Of a stretch of 34,787 nt of DNA, positions 1 through 8,454 are shown in pieces. Every line of letters begins with the position of its first letter. Positions within the stretch are counted from its first letter, which is position 1. Location: assembly GCA_964446745.1 (NCBI GenBank), contig CAYURR010000009.1, positions 1-34,787 on the forward strand, in the 5' to 3' direction. The translations under genes were made by a program, and so were the position numbers. The notes under the pieces are model-generated. The model made no database searches. It saw only the letters and a program-made list of their open reading frames with translations, and had not been told where the DNA came from. The DNA comes from CAYURR01 sp964446745. Lineage in GTDB: Bacteria > Bacillota > Clostridia > Lachnospirales > WQUN01.

Positions 1-4
1 TTCC

Positions 5-42
5 TTATAAAAACATGAGAGTGGGCGTCAACCCACTCTCAT
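5..42 (-). terminator. Intrinsic terminator, minus strand
   Basis: Positions 15-25 and 32-42 form a perfect 11-bp stem (ATGAGAGTGGG / CCCACTCTCAT) around a 6-nt loop. Read on the minus strand, the stem is followed by a T-rich run (GTTTTTAT). It would end transcription of the chemotaxis gene, and also any transcript begun at the promoter-like copy at 72-100. Confidence 0.85.
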
Positions 43-71
43 CAAGTAATGTAAAAATATATGCTTAAGCC

Positions 72-100
72 AGTATAGCACCAATAGATGAATCGTGCAA
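72..100 (-). promoter_or_regulatory. Second copy of the chemotaxis-gene promoter module
   Basis: On the minus strand TTGCAC (95-100), a 17-nt spacer and TATACT (72-77) repeat the module found before the chemotaxis gene at 2043-2071, including the shared CTTGCACGATT start and similar sequence downstream (CTTAAGCATATATTTTTAC here, GTTAAGCACATATTTTCAC there). A start near 65 would meet the terminator at 15-42 within about 60 nt. The result would be a very short RNA or an attenuated leader for a gene beyond the left edge. Confidence 0.5.
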
Positions 101-146
101 GAAAAAGTTCAACAGAAAGTTCAAAGAAACATGCAAAATAGGTCGA

Positions 147-1970
147 TCACGCGTTATCCAGGTGCTTATATTTTGTTAGCATTTCGTTGAGTATATCGGA
201 CTGATGCGTCAGATCTCTCGCCTCGGTAGCTGATTCCTCACTGAGAACAGTGTTTTCCTGCACAACGCTCGATATGCTCTGAAGTCCGGAGGCGATCTGG
301 GTGATCGCATCGGCTTGGGTTGCAGATGATTCGGCTATATCCGAAACGATACCGAAGACGTTGTCAAAGTCATTTACGATCGTGTTCAGCGAGTTGAAGG
401 TCAACTGCGCGATCTTTGTACCCTCTTCAATCTTGTTGATCGTCTCATGGATCATCGTATCGGTTTCCTTGGCTGCTGTCTGACTGCGCAATGCGAGGTT
501 TCTGACCTCACCCGCTACGACTGCAAATCCGCTGCCATGCTCGCCCGCCCTCGCGGCCTCAACAGACGCGTTTAGTGCAAGCAGATTTGTCTGGAATGCG
601 ATATCGTCGATGGTCTTTATTATCTTCAGGATGTTGTTCGATGCCGCCTTTATGGAACTCATCGATTCGAGCATCTTCTTCATTTCATCGTTGCCCTTTA
701 AAGCGTGATCCCTAGACGACAGCGATAAAGCGTTGGCGGTTTTAGCCTTTTCAGCCATGTTGCCAGTTTCATTGCGTATGCTATCAAACGTAGCGGCGAG
801 CTCCTCGATTGAGCTGGCCTGCGTGGTAGCACCGCTGGCAAGCTTTGAGCTGCTTTCTGTTATCTTGGCCGAGCCTGCGGACAGCTGTTTGCTCGTCTTG
901 TTTATCCGGCGCATAACTTCGTTCAACTCGTCCAGTACATCCATCTTTGTAATATCCTGAACAACCTCGACATATCCGATGTTTTCACCTTTTTTGTTCA
1001 CGAGCTTTGAGACATCTACAAGGAACGAAAGCCCGCCCTGAGAGAACTTGGTCTGCGGAATGCCGCGCTTCGCACATGCGATACCGCAGTTTTCTGTACG
1101 GCAGATGTTTGCGCCCCAATTGTCGCAGGTTTTGCCTATTATGTCGGCGCGTTTTACATTTAGGATACCCTCGACAGCTTTATTGATAAATGTCCAACGT
1201 GTTTCGCTGTCTGTTACGGAAATCGGGAATGGTATAGCGTCCAATATAGACTCGTACCAGTTGGCTCGATCCTCAAATTTGTTACCCGATTCGACGAGGG
1301 CTGTTATATCGTTGACCATTTCGATATGTCCGGCGATATTGCCTACCTCATCCTTTAGGTAGCATACATCAACCGTGTAGTGTCTGCCTGCTTGCGCAAA
1401 GCGTGTTTCGTTCTTACCGTTTCTAAGACACTCTATGCCGCAGTTACTGGTGTTACAAATGTTTGCGCCCCAGTTGCAGCATTTCTTTCCGAGTATGTCA
1501 CTGCGTCTTACACCCAAGAGCTGCTCGACCGTCTTATTTATAAATGTCCATTCCATATTGTTGTTAGTAACGGAGAGAGGCATCTTTATCGCATCGAGGA
1601 TGGAATAGAGCCAGAAGATTTCCTTGCTATATTGCGCTTCTTTGTTCAGAAACTCTGTGTTGTCTACGATCACAACCGAGCGAAGGAGGTCGTTTGAAGC
1701 CTGCGGGCCGAGTGTTTCACATCCCTTTGGCAGCTTGTTGATGATGCCGGAGGCGTTTATACCCTCGGAAAAACCAAGCTTGCGGGCCTTTTCGTTCACG
1801 AATACGCAGTTGCCGTCGGCATATGTAATCACTAAGGGTGTTTGCACACCGTTTACAGCCTGTTTGAAATCCTCCAGCGATCTTACGGCTTTGCTTCTTT
1901 GACTGTTTATTACATACAGTAAAACCAGTAGAAACAAAGCGATTAAACTGAATACAGCGTAGAAAATCAT
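147..1970 (-). CDS. Methyl-accepting chemotaxis protein with PAS domains
   Basis: A 607-residue chemoreceptor. Residues about 3-23 form one membrane helix. Then come a weak PAS-like region (about 35-105), two clear PAS domains (about 118-225 and 236-342) and a cytoplasmic signalling domain (about 370-600) with the conserved hairpin tip around DDIAFQTNLLALNASVEAAR. There is no second membrane helix, no periplasmic sensor and no obvious HAMP domain, so sensing is probably cytoplasmic through the PAS domains. Both PAS domains carry the same four-cysteine pattern C-x7-C-x4-C-x3-C (C164/172/177/181 and C282/290/295/299) within GANIC...NCGI, which suggests a bound metal, Fe-S cluster or redox switch. 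The ATG at 1970 was chosen because GGGGGAGAGG lies just upstream; the reading frame is open further upstream but without a good ribosome site. The cognate CheA/CheW are not in the window. Confidence 0.93.
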   Translation of the reverse strand: MIFYAVFSLIALFLLVLLYVINSQRSKAVRSLEDFKQAVNGVQTPLVITYADGNCVFVNEKARKLGFSEGINASGIINKLPKGCETLGPQASNDLLRSVVIVDNTEFLNKEAQYSKEIFWLYSILDAIKMPLSVTNNNMEWTFINKTVEQLLGVRRSDILGKKCCNWGANICNTSNCGIECLRNGKNETRFAQAGRHYTVDVCYLKDEVGNIAGHIEMVNDITALVESGNKFEDRANWYESILDAIPFPISVTDSETRWTFINKAVEGILNVKRADIIGKTCDNWGANICRTENCGIACAKRGIPQTKFSQGGLSFLVDVSKLVNKKGENIGYVEVVQDITKMDVLDELNEVMRRINKTSKQLSAGSAKITESSSKLASGATTQASSIEELAATFDSIRNETGNMAEKAKTANALSLSSRDHALKGNDEMKKMLESMSSIKAASNNILKIIKTIDDIAFQTNLLALNASVEAARAGEHGSGFAVVAGEVRNLALRSQTAAKETDTMIHETINKIEEGTKIAQLTFNSLNTIVNDFDNVFGIVSDIAESSATQADAITQIASGLQSISSVVQENTVLSEESATEARDLTHQSDILNEMLTKYKHLDNA

Positions 1971-2042
1971 TTCCGTCCTCTCCCCCATGTGTGAAAATAT
2001 GTGCTTAACGCAGCCAATAAAGTGCCTATTAAAGCCGTTTTG

Positions 2043-2071
2043 AGTATAGCAAACTGACATTAATCGTGCAA
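2043..2071 (-). promoter_or_regulatory. Promoter of the chemotaxis gene
   Basis: On the minus strand TTGCAC (2066-2071), a 17-nt spacer and TATACT (2043-2048) fit a housekeeping-sigma promoter. The start would be near 2036, leaving a leader of about 65 nt before the ATG at 1970. Confidence 0.6.
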
Positions 2072-2102
2072 GGCAATTTATTAGTAAAAGGCTTAGTAAT
2101 CC

Positions 2103-2130
2103 TTGCAATAATATTTATCTGAGGTATAAT
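2103..2130 (+). promoter_or_regulatory. Promoter of the rhamnosidase/his gene run
   Basis: TTGCAA (2103-2108), a 16-nt spacer and a perfect TATAAT (2125-2130) lie about 50 nt before the rhamnosidase ATG. It is the only convincing plus-strand promoter seen before the long gene run that ends at floA. Confidence 0.6.
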
Positions 2131-2180
2131 TATCATCAATAATATATGGAACGTACTTGATTTTCTGGGGGAGCGCGAAT

Positions 2181-4778
2181 ATGAAGAGTCTTTCGGTAAC
2201 GAATTTGAAATGCGATCAAAGGGTTAATCCGATCGGTATAGATAACCCCAAGCTTTGCTTTAGCTGGGAGCTCGTATCGGAACGCAACGATGTAATGCAA
2301 GCCCAATACCATATCCAGGTCGCGGCGGATACGAACTTTACGAATGTGGTTTGGGATGCGTGCGTAAGCTCAGACGAATCGGTCTGCGTTACATATGCGG
2401 GGGCGGAGCTTAAAGACAGGACGCAATACACCTATCGCATCTCGGTAGAGGACACGCAGGGCGAAAAGAGCCCGTGGAGTGATGCAGCTACGTTTGAGAC
2501 AGCATTCTTAGCTCAAGACGGGAACATTACAGATGCTATCAGGGCGCAATTTATATCGGGCGATAAATCTGCAGAAACCACCTGCCCCGTGTACGCAAAG
2601 ACATTTACGCTCAAGCCAGATATCACACGAGCGCGCGTATACGCGACGGCGCTGGGCATCTATGAGCTGTACATAAACGGCGCGCGTGTCGGAGCGGATT
2701 ATCTGACACCGGGTTGGACGGACTATAAAACCCGTCTGCAATATCAAACATATGACGTTACCGATATGCTCAAATCCGGTGACAATCAAATAAAGGCCAT
2801 GACAGGCCCCGGTTGGTTTAAGGGTGAGCTCGCATGGGAGGATCGCCAAGGGATCTATGGTAAGACCTCGGCTGTTTTATTACAGATGCATGTCGATTAC
2901 GCAGACGGCACGAGCGAGACCATCGTGACCGACGAGACCTTTAAGACCTGCGCAGGCCCCGTGTTGTTCTCGGAAATCTATCACGGCGAAATCTACGATG
3001 CGTCGATGGAGGATTTGTCGGACGCTACGTGGCATGATGTCGAGATCGTCGACTACCCCATAGAGCGTCTGATCGCACAGGAAAACTACCCGGTCCGTGC
3101 GATACAGGGCATAAAGCCCATAGAGCTTATAAAGACCCCGAACGGTGAAACGGTTCTGGATTTTGGTCAGAACATGGTCGGTGTCGTGCAGTTTATGCTG
3201 CCGGCGGGTAAAGCTAAAAAGGGCGACAAGGTCGTATTGAAGCACTTTGAGGTACTAGATGCGGACGGTAACGTCTATACCGAGAATTTGCGCAGGGCAC
3301 GCCAGACCATCGAGTACCGCGCCAAAGGAACGGAAAACGAGGTATACAGCCCGCATTTTACATTCCAGGGATTTAGATATGTTCATGTCGAGGAGTTTCC
3401 ATGCGAGGTTGCGACCGAATACTTTACGGGTATCGTAATGCACTCGGATATGGAACCCATAGGCGAATTCGAATGCTCAGACCCGATGCTCAATCAACTG
3501 CACCACAACATCCTCTGGGGACTAAAGGGCAACTATGTGGATGTGCCGACGGACTGCCCACAGCGTGACGAGCGCCTCGGCTGGACCGGTGACGCACAGG
3601 CGTTTATCTCCACCGCATGTTACCTGATGAATACGGCGCCGTTCTTTAAGAAATGGCTCAACGATTTGGCCTCGGATCAGCTCGAAAACGGCGGCGTGCC
3701 GTTTGTAATACCGCATGTGCTGGATGGAAACGCGCATTCCTCGTCGGGTTGGGCAGACGCGGCTACAATATGCCCGTGGGCTGTATATATGGCCTATGGC
3801 GAAACGGAGGCTCTGCGCCGCTCGTATCCGTCCATGCGCAAATGGGTCGAGTACATCAGAAACGCGTCAACGAACGGTTTGCTTTTTGATACGGGCTTCC
3901 ATTATGGTGACTGGCTCGCACTCGACGCAAAGGAAGGCAGTTATTTCGGCGCGACGGATGTTACATTGATCGCGACTGCGTTCTATGCACACTCGACGGA
4001 GATCGTGGCGAAGGCTGCTGACTTGCTCGGATATACCGAGGATGCAGAAGCTTATGCAAAGCTCTTTAACGATATCAAATCAGCGTTTATCGATGAGTTC
4101 TATACGCCGAACGGACGGCTTGCATCTCCGACACAGACCGCGCATGTGCTAGCACTGAACTTCGGTCTATACGGATCGCATAGGGAGCGCACGATCAAGA
4201 CGCTGGTTAAATATATAGAGGATAACAAGTTCCATCTGTCCACGGGCTTCTTGGGCACGCCGTACTTGCTGAAGGTACTGAGCGAAAACGGTTATCCGGA
4301 GGTCGCGTACAAGGTGCTTCTGCAACAGGATTATCCGTCGTGGCTGTATCCGATCACAAAGGGTGCGACGACGATATGGGAGCATTGGGACGGCATCAAG
4401 CCCGATGGCAGCATGTGGTCAAAAGATATGAATTCGTTCAACCACTATGCATACGGCGCGGTCGGCGACTGGATATACGGCAATATCGGCGGTATCAATA
4501 TCGACCCCGAACAGCCCGCATATAAGCACAGCCTAATAAAGCCCATACCGGGCGGTGGGATCACGCATTCAAAAGCCGCGATAAAAACCGTTTACGGCAG
4601 GCTCTCTGTTGAATGGAATGCTACATATGAAACCGTAAATGAAGCCGAGGTATTAAAGACCTTCACGATCGATATAACCGTACCGCATAACACGACCGCG
4701 ACGCTCGTAATGCCGGGTAAAGGAACAAGCGGCAATGTATATCAGCTTTGCTCGGGACATCATAGGTTAGACATGTAG
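2181..4778 (+). CDS. Alpha-L-rhamnosidase, GH78 family
   Basis: An 865-residue inverting glycosidase that removes terminal alpha-L-rhamnose from oligosaccharides or plant glycosides. The N-terminal beta-sandwich is typical (VNPIGIDNPKL). The (alpha/alpha)6 catalytic domain carries the family hallmark CPQRDERLGWTGD around residues 459-471 with the acidic residues D463/E464. It also has the downstream TTIWEHWDG glutamate and FNHYAYGAVGDW, followed by a C-terminal beta domain. No signal peptide is visible, so the enzyme is probably cytoplasmic and acts on imported substrates. ATG 2181 is preceded by GGGGGAG at good spacing; a TTG at 2157 would add 8 residues without a ribosome site. The next gene's ribosome site overlaps its stop codon, so the two are co-transcribed. 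Confidence 0.95.
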   Translation: MKSLSVTNLKCDQRVNPIGIDNPKLCFSWELVSERNDVMQAQYHIQVAADTNFTNVVWDACVSSDESVCVTYAGAELKDRTQYTYRISVEDTQGEKSPWSDAATFETAFLAQDGNITDAIRAQFISGDKSAETTCPVYAKTFTLKPDITRARVYATALGIYELYINGARVGADYLTPGWTDYKTRLQYQTYDVTDMLKSGDNQIKAMTGPGWFKGELAWEDRQGIYGKTSAVLLQMHVDYADGTSETIVTDETFKTCAGPVLFSEIYHGEIYDASMEDLSDATWHDVEIVDYPIERLIAQENYPVRAIQGIKPIELIKTPNGETVLDFGQNMVGVVQFMLPAGKAKKGDKVVLKHFEVLDADGNVYTENLRRARQTIEYRAKGTENEVYSPHFTFQGFRYVHVEEFPCEVATEYFTGIVMHSDMEPIGEFECSDPMLNQLHHNILWGLKGNYVDVPTDCPQRDERLGWTGDAQAFISTACYLMNTAPFFKKWLNDLASDQLENGGVPFVIPHVLDGNAHSSSGWADAATICPWAVYMAYGETEALRRSYPSMRKWVEYIRNASTNGLLFDTGFHYGDWLALDAKEGSYFGATDVTLIATAFYAHSTEIVAKAADLLGYTEDAEAYAKLFNDIKSAFIDEFYTPNGRLASPTQTAHVLALNFGLYGSHRERTIKTLVKYIEDNKFHLSTGFLGTPYLLKVLSENGYPEVAYKVLLQQDYPSWLYPITKGATTIWEHWDGIKPDGSMWSKDMNSFNHYAYGAVGDWIYGNIGGINIDPEQPAYKHSLIKPIPGGGITHSKAAIKTVYGRLSVEWNATYETVNEAEVLKTFTIDITVPHNTTATLVMPGKGTSGNVYQLCSGHHRLDM

Positions 4779-4790
4779 AGGAGAATGCTT

Positions 4791-5675
4791 ATGACAAAGA
4801 TACTGCTGGACACGGATATCGGCAGTGATATAGATGATGCGCTCGCGCTCACATACTTGCTGTCAAAGCAAGAATGCGAGCTCGTGGGCATCACGACCGT
4901 GAGCGGCCAACCGGAATTACGAGCGCAGCTTTCGGACGCGATATGTAAGCACTTTAACAGAAATATACCGATATACAGCGGGCTGTCGGAGCCCATACTC
5001 GTTTCGCAGAACCAACCCGAGTCTCCGCAGGCCGCGAGGCTAACGGAATGGGCTCATGGTCAGGACTTCCCGACGGGCGCCGTAAATTTCCTCGCGGATA
5101 TGATCCTAAAGCATCCGAACGAGCTCACGATCATGGCCATAGGACCGCTCACAAATATCGCGGGGCTGTTTATCACACGTCCGGAGGTCATACCGCTTAT
5201 AAAGGAAGTCATCTTGATGTCGGGTTATTTTTTCCATGCGGACAAACCGAGCGATCAGGTCTACGCGGAATGGAATGTTAAATGCGATCCGCACGCGTCG
5301 GCTGTGGTATACAACGCACCGTTAAAGAAGCTGCGCATCTACGGCCTCGATGTCACTACGAAGCTCGTGTTGCCTGAGGAAGAGGCGAAGCAGCAGTTGT
5401 GCGCGGACGCGTTTAAGCCCGCAGTGGATTTTGCGTCGGTTTGGTTTAGGCATTGCAAGGATATCGTGTTCCACGATCCGCTCTCGGCTGTGTCCGCGTT
5501 CAAGACCGTATGCACATATAAACGCGGCAAGGCCACGGTATGCTTGGATGCTGACCGCCTCGGCATTACGACGATCGAGGAATGCGCGGACGGTAACACG
5601 CTCGTAGCCGAAACGGTGGACAGGGACGCGTTCTTTGCCGAATACCTCGGGGTGATAGGGGACGCACGAGTATGA
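4791..5675 (+). CDS. Inosine/uridine-preferring nucleoside hydrolase
   Basis: A 294-residue member of the IunH family, which cleaves the N-glycosidic bond of ribonucleosides to ribose and base using a calcium bound by an N-terminal aspartate cluster. That cluster is seen as DTDIGSDIDDALAL at residues 7-20. The conserved TIMAIGPLTNIA segment is present and the length is normal. ATG 4791 is favoured over ATG 4785 because AGAGGAG (4777-4783) lies 7 nt from the former and only 1 nt from the latter. Its stop overlaps the hisB start (ATGA), so it is translationally coupled to histidine biosynthesis. A salvage role is plausible because ribose and purine supply feed PRPP and ATP, the substrates of the first his step, but that link is inference. 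Confidence 0.92.
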   Translation: MTKILLDTDIGSDIDDALALTYLLSKQECELVGITTVSGQPELRAQLSDAICKHFNRNIPIYSGLSEPILVSQNQPESPQAARLTEWAHGQDFPTGAVNFLADMILKHPNELTIMAIGPLTNIAGLFITRPEVIPLIKEVILMSGYFFHADKPSDQVYAEWNVKCDPHASAVVYNAPLKKLRIYGLDVTTKLVLPEEEAKQQLCADAFKPAVDFASVWFRHCKDIVFHDPLSAVSAFKTVCTYKRGKATVCLDADRLGITTIEECADGNTLVAETVDRDAFFAEYLGVIGDARV

Positions 5676-6298
5676 ACACAGACGCTAATTTAAACGCTGA
5701 TATCAAAAATAATCGCAAGGCCACTCTGTCGCGGTGTACGAACGAGACGGACATCAATGTCACGGTAGACCTCGACGGCAATGGGGTATCGGAGGTCCAG
5801 ACGGGCATCGGGTTCTTTGATCATATGCTTACGGCGTTTGCGCGGCACGGGTTTATAGATATGACCGTAAAGGCCAAGGGTGATTTACATGTGGACGCGC
5901 ATCATACGGTCGAGGACACGGGCATCGTTCTCGGCAAGGCTATCTCAGACGCGCTCGGAGATAAAAACGGCATCAAGCGCTACGGGCATGTAATATTGCC
6001 TATGGACGAGGCGCTCGTGCTTTGCGCGGTCGATCTCTCGGGCCGGGCGTATCTGGCATGTGAATATAACTTTACCGCAGAGCGCATCGGGGAGATGGAC
6101 ACGGAGCTTGTGCGGGAGTTTTTCCGCGCATTTTCAACGAATTGCCCGATGAATTTGCATATAAATGTACTCGCGGGTACAAACGCGCACCATATAGCGG
6201 AAGCAATGTTTAAGGCCGTGGGCAGGGCGTTATCGGAGGCTATATCCTTTGATCCGCGTGTAAAAGGCAGCTTGAGTACGAAAGGGAGTTTGGCCTGA
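5672..6298 (+). CDS. hisB: Imidazoleglycerol-phosphate dehydratase
   Basis: Converts imidazole-glycerol phosphate to imidazole-acetol phosphate. The 208-residue protein has the manganese-binding motifs GFFDHML, DAHHTVEDTG and AHHIAEAMFKA that mark this family. It is the dehydratase-only form, with no histidinol-phosphatase domain. About 14 extra residues precede the usual start of homology (RKATLSR...). No other Met allows a shorter form, so the extension appears real. The ATG overlaps the nucleoside hydrolase stop, and its own stop overlaps the hisH start. Confidence 0.97.
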   Translation: MNTDANLNADIKNNRKATLSRCTNETDINVTVDLDGNGVSEVQTGIGFFDHMLTAFARHGFIDMTVKAKGDLHVDAHHTVEDTGIVLGKAISDALGDKNGIKRYGHVILPMDEALVLCAVDLSGRAYLACEYNFTAERIGEMDTELVREFFRAFSTNCPMNLHINVLAGTNAHHIAEAMFKAVGRALSEAISFDPRVKGSLSTKGSLA

Positions 6299-6963
6299 TG
6301 ATAGGCGTTATAGACTACGGCATGGGCAATCTGCGCAGCGTGCAGAAGGCATTCTTGCATATAGGCCACGAGGCCGAGATCATAGATGAACAAACATTGC
6401 GCGATTCGGTTGCGCTTTCAAAATATTCAGGGATCGTATTGCCCGGGGTTGGGGCGTTTCGCGATGCGATCGCAATCATCCTCGAAAAGGGCATGGATGA
6501 ACCGATCAAACATGAGATAGACAGCGGCAAGCCGTTTTTAGGCATATGCCTCGGGATGCAGCTATTGTTTGACTACAGCCACGAAAACGGCAGGCATAAG
6601 GGTCTAGGGGTGTTACCGGGCGAGATCGTGCACCTGAATGTAAACGCAAAGATCCCGCATATGGGCTGGAACGCGATAGAAAAGGCACAAAGACCGGACG
6701 TGACGGAAATGGGCGGTGTTACACTCTACGAGAATACCTCCGATGGGGCATATGTATATTACGATCACTCGTATTGCTTGGAGACGGACGCGGATATCGT
6801 GTCCGCATACACGCATTACGAACGGCGTTTCCCGGCGTCGGTATGTAAGAAAAATGTGTTCGCAATGCAGTTCCATCCGGAAAAGAGCGGCGCAATAGGG
6901 CTTGAAATGCTAAACTGCTTCGGCGCTCTCTGCAAAGGCGCACATGACGGAGGTACAAAATGA
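6298..6963 (+). CDS. hisH: Imidazole glycerol phosphate synthase, glutaminase subunit
   Basis: A 221-residue class I glutamine amidotransferase that supplies ammonia to HisF for making IGP and AICAR. The nucleophile C84 sits in FLGICLGMQ, and the rest of the triad is H193 and E195 in QFHPEKSG. The start overlaps the hisB stop by one base, and the end overlaps the hisA start by four bases. This fits tight coupling of the complex members. Confidence 0.97.
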   Translation: MIGVIDYGMGNLRSVQKAFLHIGHEAEIIDEQTLRDSVALSKYSGIVLPGVGAFRDAIAIILEKGMDEPIKHEIDSGKPFLGICLGMQLLFDYSHENGRHKGLGVLPGEIVHLNVNAKIPHMGWNAIEKAQRPDVTEMGGVTLYENTSDGAYVYYDHSYCLETDADIVSAYTHYERRFPASVCKKNVFAMQFHPEKSGAIGLEMLNCFGALCKGAHDGGTK

Positions 6964-7670
6964 CAATATATCCAGCGATAGATTTATTGGGCGGCAAATG
7001 CGTGAGGCTGCTGCAAGGGCGGTTTGACGATGTGACCGTGTATAACGATGATCCCGTTGAGCAGGCAAAGATATGGGAAGCAAGCGGAGCGAAATGGATA
7101 CATGTAGTGGATCTGGACGGCGCAAAGCATGCGGGTGGTGATCATGTAAATCATGAGGCCATCAGGCGCATCATGGCATCTGTGAACGTACCCGTGCAGG
7201 TCGGCGGCGGCATTCGGAGCATGGATCGCATAGAGCAGCTCATGGGTATCGGCTGTGCGAGGGTGATCATCGGCACGGCGGCGGTCAAGGATAAGCCGTT
7301 TCTGAATGAGGCAGCTAAGGCTTATGGTGAGAGATTGGCTGTAGGCATCGACGCAAAGAACGGCAAGGTTGCGCTGTCAGGCTGGAACGAGGACAGCGGC
7401 GTCTCGACACTTGAGCTCTGTAATGAGATAGAGGGCATCGGCATCAGGACGGTAATATTCACGGATATATCGCGCGATGGCACGATGAAGGGGCCGTCGA
7501 TAGCCTCGACGAAGGAATTGGTTGATTGCACGGGTCTCGACATCATTGCTTCGGGCGGTGTGTCGTGTTATGAGGACATAGACGCGCTGAGAGAAATCCA
7601 TGTCAAGGGTGTAATCGTCGGCAAGGCCTTATATATGGGTGCTGTGGATCTACGGAGGCTCGTATGCTGA
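6960..7670 (+). CDS. hisA: ProFAR isomerase
   Basis: A 236-residue (beta/alpha)8 barrel that isomerises ProFAR to PRFAR. The catalytic D8 sits in YPAIDLLGGKCVRLLQG. A second catalytic Asp lies in VGIDAKNG, and phosphate-binding loops VQVGGGIR and IIASGGVS are both present. HisA rather than the dual-substrate PriA is assumed, since PriA is mainly actinobacterial. It overlaps hisF by 7 bases. Confidence 0.96.
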   Translation: MTIYPAIDLLGGKCVRLLQGRFDDVTVYNDDPVEQAKIWEASGAKWIHVVDLDGAKHAGGDHVNHEAIRRIMASVNVPVQVGGGIRSMDRIEQLMGIGCARVIIGTAAVKDKPFLNEAAKAYGERLAVGIDAKNGKVALSGWNEDSGVSTLELCNEIEGIGIRTVIFTDISRDGTMKGPSIASTKELVDCTGLDIIASGGVSCYEDIDALREIHVKGVIVGKALYMGAVDLRRLVC

Positions 7671-8425
7671 CTAAACGTATAATCCCATGTCTGGATGTAA
7701 AGGCTGGTAGGGTCGTAAAGGGTGTAAACTTCGTTGATCTGATTGACGCGGGTGATCCGGTCGAGATTGCGCGTTACTATAACGACGCGCTCGCGGATGA
7801 ACTGGTGTTTCTGGATATAACCGCATCGTCGGATGCACGTAATATAATGGAGGACGTGGTCGCACGAACCGCGGACTGTGTGTTTATTCCGCTCACGGTT
7901 GGAGGCGGCATACGTACTGTAGAGGATTTTCGCCGGATATTAAAGGCGGGTGCGGATAAGATCTCGGTCAATTCGGCCGCGATAGACAATCCGGACTTGA
8001 TCACGGACGCGGCACTTAAATTTGGCAGCTCGACGGTTGTCATTGCGATAGACGCGAAGCGCAGGCCGGGCGGCGGATTTGATGTATATAAGCACGGCGG
8101 ACGCATAAACACGGGCAAGGACGCGCTCGAGTGGGCCGTTGAGGCGCATAAACGCGGCGCGGGCGAAATACTATTGACATCGATGGATGCGGATGGCACG
8201 CGCGACGGCTACGATATCGAGCTCACGCGGCTGATCTCAGACAATGTAAAAATACCTGTAATAGCCTCGGGCGGAGCGGGCAATATTGAGCATTTCCGCG
8301 ACGTACTCACAGAGGGTCACGCGGATGCCGCACTCGCTGCGTCGCTGTTTCATTTCCGTATGCTTGAGATAGCGGATCTGAAACGTGAGCTGGCGGATAA
8401 AGGTGTAAATGTCAGGTTAAAGTAA
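7664..8425 (+). CDS. hisF: Imidazole glycerol phosphate synthase, cyclase subunit
   Basis: A 253-residue (beta/alpha)8 barrel that uses HisH-derived ammonia to turn PRFAR into IGP and AICAR. It shows the typical start RIIPCLDVKAGRVVKGVNF with catalytic D11, a second Asp in VIAIDAKR (about D130), and phosphate loops PLTVGGGIR and VIASGGAG. It is the last of the four contiguous his genes before the SLH gene. Confidence 0.97.
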   Translation: MLTKRIIPCLDVKAGRVVKGVNFVDLIDAGDPVEIARYYNDALADELVFLDITASSDARNIMEDVVARTADCVFIPLTVGGGIRTVEDFRRILKAGADKISVNSAAIDNPDLITDAALKFGSSTVVIAIDAKRRPGGGFDVYKHGGRINTGKDALEWAVEAHKRGAGEILLTSMDADGTRDGYDIELTRLISDNVKIPVIASGGAGNIEHFRDVLTEGHADAALAASLFHFRMLEIADLKRELADKGVNVRLK

Positions 8426-8454
8426 CAGGTGAATGTAACGGAAAGGGGCATGGG

